Shown: positions 24,077 to 31,905 of the stretch, one piece after another | Numbering within the stretch: position 1 is the stretch's first letter | Layout: each line of letters starts with the position of its first letter | DNA from: SHVZ01 sp041906305 | GTDB taxonomy: Bacteria; Pseudomonadota; Alphaproteobacteria; SHVZ01 | Assembly: GCA_041906305.1 (NCBI GenBank) | Contig: JAYRJL010000001.1 | Span: forward strand, 310,001 to 374,000 | DNA length: 64,000 nt | Direction: 5' to 3' | The notes under the pieces: generated by a model | What the model saw: the letters and a program-made list of their open reading frames with translations, nothing else | The model's database searches: none | What the model was told of the DNA's origin: nothing | Position numbers and translations under genes: made by a program

Positions 24077-25090
24077 ATGCTGACCAGGCGCCAGCTCGTC
24101 GTGTCCGCGGCCGCGACCGCGGTGCTGCCGAAGGCCGCATGGGCGCAATCCCGCACGGTGGTCGACATGGCCGACCGCAAGGTGACGCTGCCGGCGAAGA
24201 TTCAGCGCACGGTGACCCTGGGCTCGCTGCCGGTGGTCAACAGCTTCGTCTATGCGATGGGCGAGGGGCGGACGATCGTCAACGGCCTCGCCGATTTCGC
24301 CCGCGCGCATTGGAAGTACCAGACCGTGTTCGCGCCCAACATCGCCGGCCAGCCGACGATGCAGCAGCCGAACCGCGAGCCGAACGTTGAGGCGATCCTG
24401 CTGGCGAAGCCCGACGTGGTGCTGACCATGCACCGCGAGAGCGTCGGCCCGCTGGAGTCGCGCGGGATCCCGACGATCTTCCTCTCCTGGCAGGAGCCGG
24501 AGGACGTGAAGCGCTGCATGACGGTGCTGGGCGAGGTCTACGGCAAGCCCGAGCGCGCGGTCGCCTATCAACGCTACTTCGACGAGACGATCGAGCGCGT
24601 CGCCAAGGCGCTGGCCCCGGTCGAGGCGTCCAGGCGGCCGACCGTGCTCTATTTCCAGCCCTCGACGCTGACCCAGCCGCGCCTGATCGCCGAATGGTGG
24701 ATCCCGGCCGCCGGCGGCATCAGCGTCACCAATGACGGCCGCACGGCCGAGAGCAAGACCTTCTCGCTCGAGCAGCTGATCGCCTGGGACCCGGACATCC
24801 TGATCGTCACCGAGCCCAAGGACGTCCAGCTCGTGAACGCCGACCGCGTGTTCAAGACGCTGAAGGCCGTGAAGAGCGGCAAGGTCTATGTCGTGCCGGT
24901 CGGCGCGCACACCTGGTCGAACCGCACGGCCGAGCAGCCGCTGACCGTGCTGTGGGCGGCGGAGACCTTCCATCCCGGCCGCGTCGCCGGCCTGAACCTG
25001 GCGGCGGAAACCAAGTCCTTCTACCAGCGGTTCTTCGACCACGAGCTGGCGGACGCGGCGGTCACCGAGATCCTGAGCGGTACCCTGTGA
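24077..25090 (+). CDS. FecB/BtuF-type periplasmic binding protein
   Basis: The 337-residue protein has a twin-arginine-like export signal, TRRQLVVSAAATAVLP, ending at AWAQ (about residue 24). The mature protein has the two-lobed TroA-like fold: VTLGSLPVVNSFVYAMGEG, NVEAILLAKPDVVLTM and LIAWDPDILIVTEP. No TonB-dependent receptor lies nearby, so the ligand is unknown; ferric siderophore, haem, cobalamin or an oxyanion are options. GAGGGGGAAG precedes the ATG. It is the third and last gene of the transporter operon. Confidence 0.88.
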   Translation: MLTRRQLVVSAAATAVLPKAAWAQSRTVVDMADRKVTLPAKIQRTVTLGSLPVVNSFVYAMGEGRTIVNGLADFARAHWKYQTVFAPNIAGQPTMQQPNREPNVEAILLAKPDVVLTMHRESVGPLESRGIPTIFLSWQEPEDVKRCMTVLGEVYGKPERAVAYQRYFDETIERVAKALAPVEASRRPTVLYFQPSTLTQPRLIAEWWIPAAGGISVTNDGRTAESKTFSLEQLIAWDPDILIVTEPKDVQLVNADRVFKTLKAVKSGKVYVVPVGAHTWSNRTAEQPLTVLWAAETFHPGRVAGLNLAAETKSFYQRFFDHELADAAVTEILSGTL

Positions 25091-25105
25091 CCTGATGGGA
25101 GCAGG

Positions 25106-25130
25106 GGAACCAAGCCGCGTCCGTATCATT
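25106..25130 (+). promoter_or_regulatory. Possible EcfG-type general-stress promoter before the BA14K gene
   Basis: GGAAC (25106-25110), 16 bases, then CATT (25127-25130). The alphaproteobacterial general stress sigma factor EcfG uses GGAAC-N16/17-CGTT, so one of the four -10 positions deviates. A start site about 33 bases before the BA14K ATG would follow. The match is partial and could be chance. Confidence 0.28.
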
Positions 25131-25169
25131 TCCTGAGACAGGCTGTTCGGCCTCTCCCAGGAGATAGTC

Positions 25170-25694
25170 ATGAAAATCCGTTCATTCGGCCTCGGCGCGT
25201 CGGCTCTCGCGGTGCTGCTGGCGCTGGGTACCGTGCCCGCTTTCGCCGAAGGCGCGGGCGCCGGCGGTGGCGAGAGCGCGGCGGGCGAGACCCGCTTCAC
25301 CCCGCGCGGCCGCGACGTCGGCGACGACCGGGCCGCGATCCCCAGCCGCGATCGGTCGATCCGGGCCGACCGCAGCTATGACCGCCGCAGCTTCGATCGG
25401 CCGAGCTATTCGGGTCGCTTCGAGCGCCGCGGCAGCTACGCCTACTACAACGGCCATCGCGGCTATCGGTCCCATCGCGACGGCTATCGCGAGTACAACG
25501 GCTTCTGGTTCCCGCTCGCGGCCTTCGCCGCCGGCGCGCTGATCGCCGGTGCCGCCCAGCCGGCGCCGGTGGTCGTGGCGCCGAATCCGCACGTGGATTG
25601 GTGCCGGCGGACCTACCGGTCCTACAATCCCTACGACAACACGTTCCAGCCGTACTACGGGCCGCGCGCCTACTGCATCTCGCCCTATAGCTGA
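25170..25694 (+). CDS. BA14K-family exported protein
   Basis: The 174-residue protein has a Sec signal peptide with cleavage likely after AFA (about residue 26), a long Arg/Tyr/Gly/Ser-rich region, a hydrophobic segment (about 113-130) and the C-terminal BA14K motif: HVDWCRRTYRSYNPYDNTF, then QPYYGPRAYCISPY. The two Cys could form a disulfide. BA14K proteins were described as lectin-like immunoreactive proteins of Brucella and are common in Alphaproteobacteria; their role is poorly defined. AGGAGA precedes the ATG. It ends 22 bases before a strong terminator. Confidence 0.85.
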   Translation: MKIRSFGLGASALAVLLALGTVPAFAEGAGAGGGESAAGETRFTPRGRDVGDDRAAIPSRDRSIRADRSYDRRSFDRPSYSGRFERRGSYAYYNGHRGYRSHRDGYREYNGFWFPLAAFAAGALIAGAAQPAPVVVAPNPHVDWCRRTYRSYNPYDNTFQPYYGPRAYCISPYS

Positions 25695-25716
25695 GGGCGG
25701 TTCCGGGTGTTATGAC

Positions 25717-25750
25717 CTCCGCCTCGGCGTCGTGCCGGGGCGGAGTTTTT
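25717..25750 (+). terminator. Rho-independent terminator touching the msrC start
   Basis: A 12-bp stem, CTCCGCCTCGGC (25717-25728) with GCCGGGGCGGAG (25734-25745), has one T-G wobble and a 5-base loop, and is followed by TTTTT (25746-25750). It terminates the BA14K transcript. The T tract ends one base before the msrC ATG, and the 3' arm contains GGAG, the only evident msrC ribosome binding site. Confidence 0.8.
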
Positions 25751-25751
25751 C

Positions 25752-26246
25752 ATGTTCCAGACCAAGATCGCCATCGGCACTTCCAAGCCGGAGCTCTATC
25801 GCGAACTCTCCCGCGAGCTCCAGGGCCTGATGGCGGGCGAACGCGACCCGATCGCCAACGCCGCCAACCTCTCGGCGCTTCTCTACACCTCGATGCCGGA
25901 CCTCAACTGGGCCGGCTTCTACTTCCTCCGCTCTCCCGGCGAGCTCGTGCTCGGGCCCTTCCAGGGGAAGCCCGCCTGCATCCGCATCCCGGTCGGCAAG
26001 GGCGTGTGCGGCACCGCGGTCGCGCGCCGTCATTCGATCCTGGTCGAGGACGTGCACGCCTTCCCGGGCCACATCGCCTGCGACGCCGCCTCGCGCTCGG
26101 AGCTGGTGGTGCCGCTGATGCGCGACGGCCAGGTGACCGGCGTGCTCGACCTCGATGCCCCGATCCCGTCGCGCTTCGATGCCGACGACCAGGCCGGCAT
26201 CGAGGCGATCGCCGCGCTCTACGTCGCCGGCTCGGATCCCTTCTGA
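25752..26246 (+). CDS. msrC: Free methionine-(R)-sulfoxide reductase, GAF type
   Basis: The 164-residue GAF-domain enzyme reduces free L-methionine-R-sulfoxide in the cytosol. LNWAGFYF, LVLGPFQGKPACIRIPVGKG and HIACDAASRSELVVP are family hallmarks. The three catalytic and resolving cysteines are C76, C86 and C110, with the same 10 and 24 residue spacing as in the E. coli enzyme. Its Shine-Dalgarno GGAG lies inside the 3' arm of the preceding terminator, so translation may depend on that hairpin being open or on processing. Confidence 0.92.
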   Translation: MFQTKIAIGTSKPELYRELSRELQGLMAGERDPIANAANLSALLYTSMPDLNWAGFYFLRSPGELVLGPFQGKPACIRIPVGKGVCGTAVARRHSILVEDVHAFPGHIACDAASRSELVVPLMRDGQVTGVLDLDAPIPSRFDADDQAGIEAIAALYVAGSDPF

Positions 26247-26256
26247 TCGCGGACGC

Positions 26257-28863
26257 TCAGGCGCGCGCGTCGATGACCTCCCGGATCTTCGCGGCGAGTG
26301 CGGCCCGACGATAGGGCTTGGCGAGGAAGGCGATGCCTTCGGCCTTGACCTCGTCGCGCACCGCGACCGGGCTGGCGAAGCCCGAGGTCAGCAGCATGGG
26401 CACGCCGGGCCGTCGGCGGCGGACCTCCTTCGCGAGCTCGATGCCCGACATGCCCGGCATGATCGCATCGCTGAACAGCAGGTCGAATGCCTCGCCGCGC
26501 TCGACCAGGGCGAGCGCCGCGATCCCGTCGTTCGCCGTCAGGACCTGGTAGCCGAGATTGGCCAGCATCATGCTGGCGACCTCGCGCACCTCGGCGTTGT
26601 CCTCGACCAGCAGCACGCGCTCGCTTCCCCTCGGCGCCTCGGCTTCGACCGGGGCGGCCTGAACCTGTTCCGTCGCCTGAGCGCGCGGCAGATAGAGGTG
26701 GATCGTGGTGCCGTGCCCGAGCTCGCTGTAGATCTTGGCGGTGCCGCCGCTCTGGCGGAGGAAGCCGTAGACCATCGCGAGGCCGAGCCCGGTTCCCTTG
26801 TCGACGCCCTTCGTCGTGAAGAACGGCTCGAATGCGCGCGAGACGACGTCGGGCGTCATGCCGGTTCCGGTGTCGGCGACCGAGATCAGGACGTAGTCGC
26901 CCTGCTTCAGGTCCGGATAGATCGGCACCATCTCCGCGTCGACGGTGACGTTCGTCGCGGTGATGGTCAGGCTGCCGCCGTTCGGCATCGCGTCGCGGGC
27001 GTTGATCGCGAGATTGAGGATCGCACTCTCGAGCTGCGAGGGGTCTGCGACCACCGGCCAGATGCCGGTATCGTGCGCGCCCTTGATCTCGATCGCCTCG
27101 CCGATGGTGCGCTTCAGCAAGGGGACCATGCCGTCGACGACGGCAGCGACGTCGACGAGCTTCGGCGCCAGCATCTGCCGGCGGGCGAAGGCGAGCAGGC
27201 GCTGCACGAGCTGGCCGCCGCGCACCGCGATCTCGATGACGTTCTCGACCAGCTCGTGGATGCGCGCGACGTCCTTCTTCTCGTCGGTCGCGATCTCCAG
27301 GTTGCCGATGATCGCGCCCAGCATGTTGTTGAAGTCGTGCGCGATGCCGCCGGAGAGCTGGCCGATCGCCTCCATCTTCTGCGACTGGCGGAGCTGCTCC
27401 TCGATGGCCTTCCGATCGGTGACGTCCTGCAGCACGAAGATCAGGCCGCGCAGCGCACCGTCGGCGCCGTAGAGGGGCGCGCCGGAGAAGACGACGTCGA
27501 CGAGCGTGCCGTCCTTGCGCCGCCGCCGGACCTCGATGTCGACCAGGCGTTCGCCCGACGAAACCTGCCGGATGATCCTGTCGAACTCGGCCTGCCCGTC
27601 GATCGGTACCAGGGCGTAGGGATTGCCGACGGCTTCGGCGGCGCTGTAGCCGAAGATCCGTTCCGCCGCCCGGTTCCACAGCATCACCTGGCGGTCCGGA
27701 CGCAGGCCCACGATGGCGAAGGGCGATTGCTCGATGATCGCGGTGCTGGTCTCCTCGATGCGCCGGCGTTCGTCGATCTCGCGGTCGAGATCGACGGCGC
27801 GGGCGGCCGCCAGGCGCTCGCTACGCATCGCCTGCAGGGACTCGCGCCCGGCGATCAGCATGACCGCCGCCGTCGCCAGCATCCCCGCCAGGATCAGCCC
27901 CCAGAGACCGATCGATCGCCGCTCGGCGAGCATCGACGGCGGGAACTGGAAGGCGACGGACCAGTCGGTGCCCAGGATCTTCAACGATCGAACCACGACC
28001 AGCCCGCTCAGGGCCGAGATGTCGACGGGGTTGCCGGGACTGCCGAAGCCGGCGGAGTTGCCTTCGTATTCGGCGAACGGGACGGCGGGACCCTCGATGG
28101 TACCGGCGCTGAAGACGTAGAGGTTCTCCGGCATGAGGGGCGTGTTGGCGATCGCCCGGTTGAGCGCGCCGATCAGCTGGACCCGCGCGATGACGTAGCC
28201 TTCGAGCCGCTCGCGTCGTTCCTCGACCGTCGTGGCGCGCCCCCCGCCATAGACGGGGGCGATCGGAACCATGGTCAGCCGCCCGGTGATCGGCGACCTG
28301 ACGGGCGGGGTCGCAACCGCCCACCCGTCGTCGCGCGCGGTCTCTGCCACGCTCCGCACCGTGGGATCGGCGAGGACGTCGAGGCCCAGGCCCGACGCCT
28401 GCGCATCGAAGGTCCAGGCGTGCGCGATGGGGACGTAGGTGTCCCGTGCCGCCGCCGGCACGAGGCGGCCGCCGAGGTTGTCGGAGATCCGGAAATCCGG
28501 ATTGCCGGCATCCCGGATCGCCTGCTCGAAGCGGTCGCGCGCTTCTCTCGGAACGCGCGGCAGCCAGCCGAACGCCAGGATCGCTTCCTGGCCGGCGAGC
28601 GGCCTCGCGTCCATGCGGCGGATGCGTTCGATCGTGAGGTCCGGATCGGAGGAGATCGCCGCGGCGACCGCGAGCACGCCCTGGCCCAGGTTCTCGAGCT
28701 TCCAGGCGAGGTCCGAGGCGCGCCAGTCGGCGCGAAACTCCATCGCCGCGCGGATGTTCGCGTCGTCCTGGCGCAGCAGGGCGAGATAGGCGAGCGCCGT
28801 GCATCCTGAGCCGGCCGCGGCGATCAGCACCTGAATGAGGATCGTCCGGAGCAGGGGCGTCAT
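26257..28863 (-). CDS. Membrane hybrid histidine kinase, CHASE-PAS-HisKA-HATPase-REC
   Basis: The 868-residue protein has an N-terminal membrane helix (about 7-30), a periplasmic CHASE-type sensor (about 45-300, with AFGWLPRVPREARDRFE) and a second helix (about 318-338). A PAS domain follows (about 372-485), then HisKA with GGIAHDFNN (H509), HATPase (NLAINARDAMPNGG, DTGTGMTP, GTGLGLAMVYG) and a receiver with LLFSDAIMPGMSG (D799) and KPY. Its start overlaps the stop of the kinase upstream (ATGA). From the PAS on, its layout parallels that neighbour, which suggests duplication followed by exchange of the sensor. It is the last gene of a four-gene signalling operon. Confidence 0.9.
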   Translation of the reverse strand: MTPLLRTILIQVLIAAAGSGCTALAYLALLRQDDANIRAAMEFRADWRASDLAWKLENLGQGVLAVAAAISSDPDLTIERIRRMDARPLAGQEAILAFGWLPRVPREARDRFEQAIRDAGNPDFRISDNLGGRLVPAAARDTYVPIAHAWTFDAQASGLGLDVLADPTVRSVAETARDDGWAVATPPVRSPITGRLTMVPIAPVYGGGRATTVEERRERLEGYVIARVQLIGALNRAIANTPLMPENLYVFSAGTIEGPAVPFAEYEGNSAGFGSPGNPVDISALSGLVVVRSLKILGTDWSVAFQFPPSMLAERRSIGLWGLILAGMLATAAVMLIAGRESLQAMRSERLAAARAVDLDREIDERRRIEETSTAIIEQSPFAIVGLRPDRQVMLWNRAAERIFGYSAAEAVGNPYALVPIDGQAEFDRIIRQVSSGERLVDIEVRRRRKDGTLVDVVFSGAPLYGADGALRGLIFVLQDVTDRKAIEEQLRQSQKMEAIGQLSGGIAHDFNNMLGAIIGNLEIATDEKKDVARIHELVENVIEIAVRGGQLVQRLLAFARRQMLAPKLVDVAAVVDGMVPLLKRTIGEAIEIKGAHDTGIWPVVADPSQLESAILNLAINARDAMPNGGSLTITATNVTVDAEMVPIYPDLKQGDYVLISVADTGTGMTPDVVSRAFEPFFTTKGVDKGTGLGLAMVYGFLRQSGGTAKIYSELGHGTTIHLYLPRAQATEQVQAAPVEAEAPRGSERVLLVEDNAEVREVASMMLANLGYQVLTANDGIAALALVERGEAFDLLFSDAIMPGMSGIELAKEVRRRRPGVPMLLTSGFASPVAVRDEVKAEGIAFLAKPYRRAALAAKIREVIDARA

Positions 28864-31532
28864 GCGCCGCCCGATGGCTCGGGGCCGAGAAGCGCGCGGA
28901 TGCGGGCCGCGAGGTCGGCCTTGCGATACGGCTTGGCCAGGACCTCGATCCCCTGCGTCCGCGCCTCGGCGTGGATCTCGACCGGATTGGCGAACCCCGA
29001 AGTCAGCAGGACCTGGACGCCGCGGCCCCTGGCGATCCGCGCGAGGTCGATGCCGGTGAGGTCGCCCGGCATCACGATGTCGCTGAACACGAGATCGAAG
29101 GGGCGTCCGCCGTCCATCGCCAAGACAGCCTCGTGCGCGTCGCCGGCCTCGACGACGGAGTATCCCAGGTTTTTCAGGATCGACACCGAGGCGGCGCGCA
29201 TGTCGGCGTTGTCGTCGACGACCAGGATGCGGCCGCTGCCGCGAAGCGGGGCCTGATCGATGGCCGGCGCGGCCGGAGCCTCGTCGGCGGCGTCGCGCTC
29301 GATCCTCGGCAGGTAGAGCAGGACCGAGGTCCCATGCCCCTCCTCGCTGTAGATCTTCGCGGTGCCGCCCGCCTGGCGCATGTAGCCGAACACGACCGAC
29401 AGGCCGAGGCCGCTGCCTTTCCCCGGATCCTTGGTGGTGAAGAACGGCTCGAACACGCGGGGCAGGATTTCGGGTGCGATGCCGGTTCCGCTGTCGGTGA
29501 CGGAGAGGATCACGTAGTCGCCCTCTCTCAGCCCCGGATTCGCCGACGCGGTCTCGGGTCCGACGGACAGGTTGCGCGCCGAGATGGCGAGACGGCCGCC
29601 GTCGGGCATCGCGTCGCGCGCGTTGAGCGTGACATTGAGCAGGCAGGATTCGAGCTGCGTCGGATCGGCGAGCACCTCCCACAGATCCTCCGGCAGGTCG
29701 AGCTCGACCACCGTGCGTTCGCCGAGCGTGCGCCGGAGCAGCGGCGTCCATCGCTCGAGCGTCGGCCTGATCCGCATGGGGCGCATCTCCAGCGGCTGCT
29801 GGCGCGAGAAGGCGAGAAGCTGCTGGACGAGATCGGCCCCGCGCAGCGAGGCGCTCAATGCCGCGGCGACCAGCTCCGAATCCTCGCCGCGATCGCGCGA
29901 CGGCACGCCCATCATGTCGAGGTTCGCGACGATGATGCCGAGAACATTGTTGATGTCGTGCGCGAAGCCTCCGGCGAGCTGGCCGATCGCTTCCATCTTC
30001 TGCGACTGGCGCAGCCGCGCTTCCAGCGCGTTCTGCTCGGTCCGGTCGAGCCACAGCGAGACCACGCCGCGGACGCCGCCTTCGCCGTCCGGGATCGGCG
30101 CCGCGTACATCCTGGTCTCGACTTCGGTTCCGTCTTTTCGATGCTGGCGTCTGTCGATGCCCAGCAACGACTCGCCGGCGAGCACGCGACCGAAATACGT
30201 GCGCGAGACGGCCTCATCGGCTGTCGTGAGCGACATCGGCGGTGCCTTGCCGATGACCTCGGCTGCCTCGTAGCCCCACATGTCCTGCGCGGCGCCGTTC
30301 CACAGGGTCAGCCGCCGCTCGCGGTCGGCGGCGATGATCGGGATCGGCGAGGCCTGGATGATGGTCCTGAGCTCGTCGCCGACTTCGCGCAGGCGCAGGG
30401 AGGAGTCGGCGATCTGGTCCGCGGCATTGTTCAGCGCCGTCGCGAGAAGGCCGAGCTCGCTGCGCGAGACGACCTTGCTCCGATGCGAGAGATCGCCGCC
30501 GCCGAAGATGCGGGCGTCCTCGACGAGCTGGCGGATCGGCCGCGCCAGCCGTCCCGACATGATCCACGCGGCGAGAAGCGCCAGCGCCAGGGCGCAGCCG
30601 CCCAGAAGCGCCGCGCGCCGGCTCGCCGCGCGGCTGCCGGCGAGGGCGGTCTCCGCCGGGATGCCGACCGACACGAGCCAGGGAACCTGCTTCGCCCGGA
30701 CGGACGCGGTCAGGCGCAGGCCCCCGTCCGCCCATTGCACCTCCTCGACGCCGGCGCCTGCGCTCAAATGCGTCATCACCCACGGATCGCGGGAGAGGTC
30801 GCGGCCGACCCACTTCGCCGCGTCGGCGCTCCGCGCGAGCACGATGCCGCGCTCGTTGTTGATGCGGATCACCGCGCCGGGGGGCAGCTCGATATGGTCG
30901 AAGATCCGGGCCATCGCTTCGAGGATGATGCCGGCGGCGATGACGCCGGCGGGATTCCCGTCGGCGCCCCGGATCGGTCGCGCCATGATGATCTGCGGCC
31001 GCTGGCTCAGGGGGCCGAGAAGGGGTTGGCTCCAGGCGATCTGGGCGCCGCTCATCGCCGCCTGGAAATAGTCCCGGTCGGCGGCGCCGACCAGCGTGCG
31101 GTCGTTCGTCTGAAACGGGGCGAGTCCGACGTTCCGGCCGTCGGCGGCGAAAGCCGCGAGCCCGTTGAAGTAGGGCGGCAGGTCCGCGGTCACGCGCGAG
31201 AGCAGGGTGTCGTTGGCGGCGATGTCGCCGTCGACGGAGACCGTGTGGGACAGCGCCATCAGCAGCGCGCTGACCGTGGAGATCTCGTCGTCGAGGCGCG
31301 CGCCGTTGCTGCGCGCGAGCGCGGTCACGAGCTCGAAGGCGTTGGCGCGCTTCTCGTCCAGGCTCTCGACCGCGAACCCGGCGCCGACCGCGAGCAGCGG
31401 CAGCGCGGTCAGGCACACGAGCCCGACGACGCGGCTGCGTATGCTGAAGAACGTGTCCTTGAGCCGGTGGGGAAAGAGACCGGTGCGGACGCTCTGGCTG
31501 GCTGTTGCGTCGGCCGCCTTGGCCACGGTCAC
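28860..31532 (-). CDS. Membrane hybrid histidine kinase, dCache-HAMP-PAS-HisKA-HATPase-REC
   Basis: The 890-residue protein has helix 1 at about 34-55, a periplasmic double-Cache sensor (about 60-295, with DRDYFQAAMSG), helix 2 at about 306-325, HAMP (about 326-378) and PAS (about 385-500). HisKA has GGFAHDINN (H525); the HATPase has NVTLNARDAMPDGG and GSGLGLSVVFG; the receiver has LVFSDIVMPGDLTG (D818). dCache sensors usually bind small organic ligands such as amino or carboxylic acids. The start is GTG, overlapping the stop of the stand-alone receiver gene. The terminal receiver may pass phosphate on to that small regulator through an unseen Hpt protein. Confidence 0.9.
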   Translation of the reverse strand: MTVAKAADATASQSVRTGLFPHRLKDTFFSIRSRVVGLVCLTALPLLAVGAGFAVESLDEKRANAFELVTALARSNGARLDDEISTVSALLMALSHTVSVDGDIAANDTLLSRVTADLPPYFNGLAAFAADGRNVGLAPFQTNDRTLVGAADRDYFQAAMSGAQIAWSQPLLGPLSQRPQIIMARPIRGADGNPAGVIAAGIILEAMARIFDHIELPPGAVIRINNERGIVLARSADAAKWVGRDLSRDPWVMTHLSAGAGVEEVQWADGGLRLTASVRAKQVPWLVSVGIPAETALAGSRAASRRAALLGGCALALALLAAWIMSGRLARPIRQLVEDARIFGGGDLSHRSKVVSRSELGLLATALNNAADQIADSSLRLREVGDELRTIIQASPIPIIAADRERRLTLWNGAAQDMWGYEAAEVIGKAPPMSLTTADEAVSRTYFGRVLAGESLLGIDRRQHRKDGTEVETRMYAAPIPDGEGGVRGVVSLWLDRTEQNALEARLRQSQKMEAIGQLAGGFAHDINNVLGIIVANLDMMGVPSRDRGEDSELVAAALSASLRGADLVQQLLAFSRQQPLEMRPMRIRPTLERWTPLLRRTLGERTVVELDLPEDLWEVLADPTQLESCLLNVTLNARDAMPDGGRLAISARNLSVGPETASANPGLREGDYVILSVTDSGTGIAPEILPRVFEPFFTTKDPGKGSGLGLSVVFGYMRQAGGTAKIYSEEGHGTSVLLYLPRIERDAADEAPAAPAIDQAPLRGSGRILVVDDNADMRAASVSILKNLGYSVVEAGDAHEAVLAMDGGRPFDLVFSDIVMPGDLTGIDLARIARGRGVQVLLTSGFANPVEIHAEARTQGIEVLAKPYRKADLAARIRALLGPEPSGGA

Positions 31533-31900
31533 GGCGTTCCGAGCAGCCGGTTGATCATGTCGATCAGCTCGGTCATGCGTACCGGCTTCTGGAGGGAGCC
31601 GTGGGCGCCGAGCCGCCTTGCGGTCTCGAGAAAATCGAAGTTGCTGCGGCGGCCGCCGCCCGACACCGCGATGATCTTCACGTTCGGATGCGACCTGCTG
31701 AGCGCGATCGTGGTCTCGATGCCGTCCTTCTCGGGCATGAAGACGTCGGTGACGACGACGTCGGGCGGCGCGTTGGCGACCCTGGCCAGCCCTTCCTTCC
31801 CGTTGGAGGCGATGCTCACGCGATGCCCGGCGCGCTCCAGGATCTTCTGGATCGCCTCGCGCATGCCCTGCTCGTCGTCGATGACAAGGATGTGCGCCAT
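31529..31900 (-). CDS. Stand-alone receiver (CheY-like) protein
   Basis: The 123-residue single REC domain has the acidic pair in VIDDE, the phosphoacceptor D52 in VVVTDVFMPEKDG and the lysine in LQKPV. There is no output domain. After strand 4 it has an extended SGGGRRSNFDFLETARRLGAHGSL loop, also seen in the tandem receiver protein at 52191-52976. It overlaps the following kinase start (GTGA) and is 5 bases from the preceding GGDEF-EAL-like gene, so it is probably a shuttle or output partner within this operon. Confidence 0.9.
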   Translation of the reverse strand: MAHILVIDDEQGMREAIQKILERAGHRVSIASNGKEGLARVANAPPDVVVTDVFMPEKDGIETTIALSRSHPNVKIIAVSGGGRRSNFDFLETARRLGAHGSLQKPVRMTELIDMINRLLGTP

Positions 31901-31905
31901 GCGGC

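Noticed and set aside
26257..30054. Minus-strand frame that runs through one kinase into part of the next
   Set aside because: The open frame continues upstream of the kinase start at 28863 only in a frame that is noncoding for the neighbour. The ATGA overlap at 28860-28863 and the membrane-helix N-terminus place the real start at 28863.
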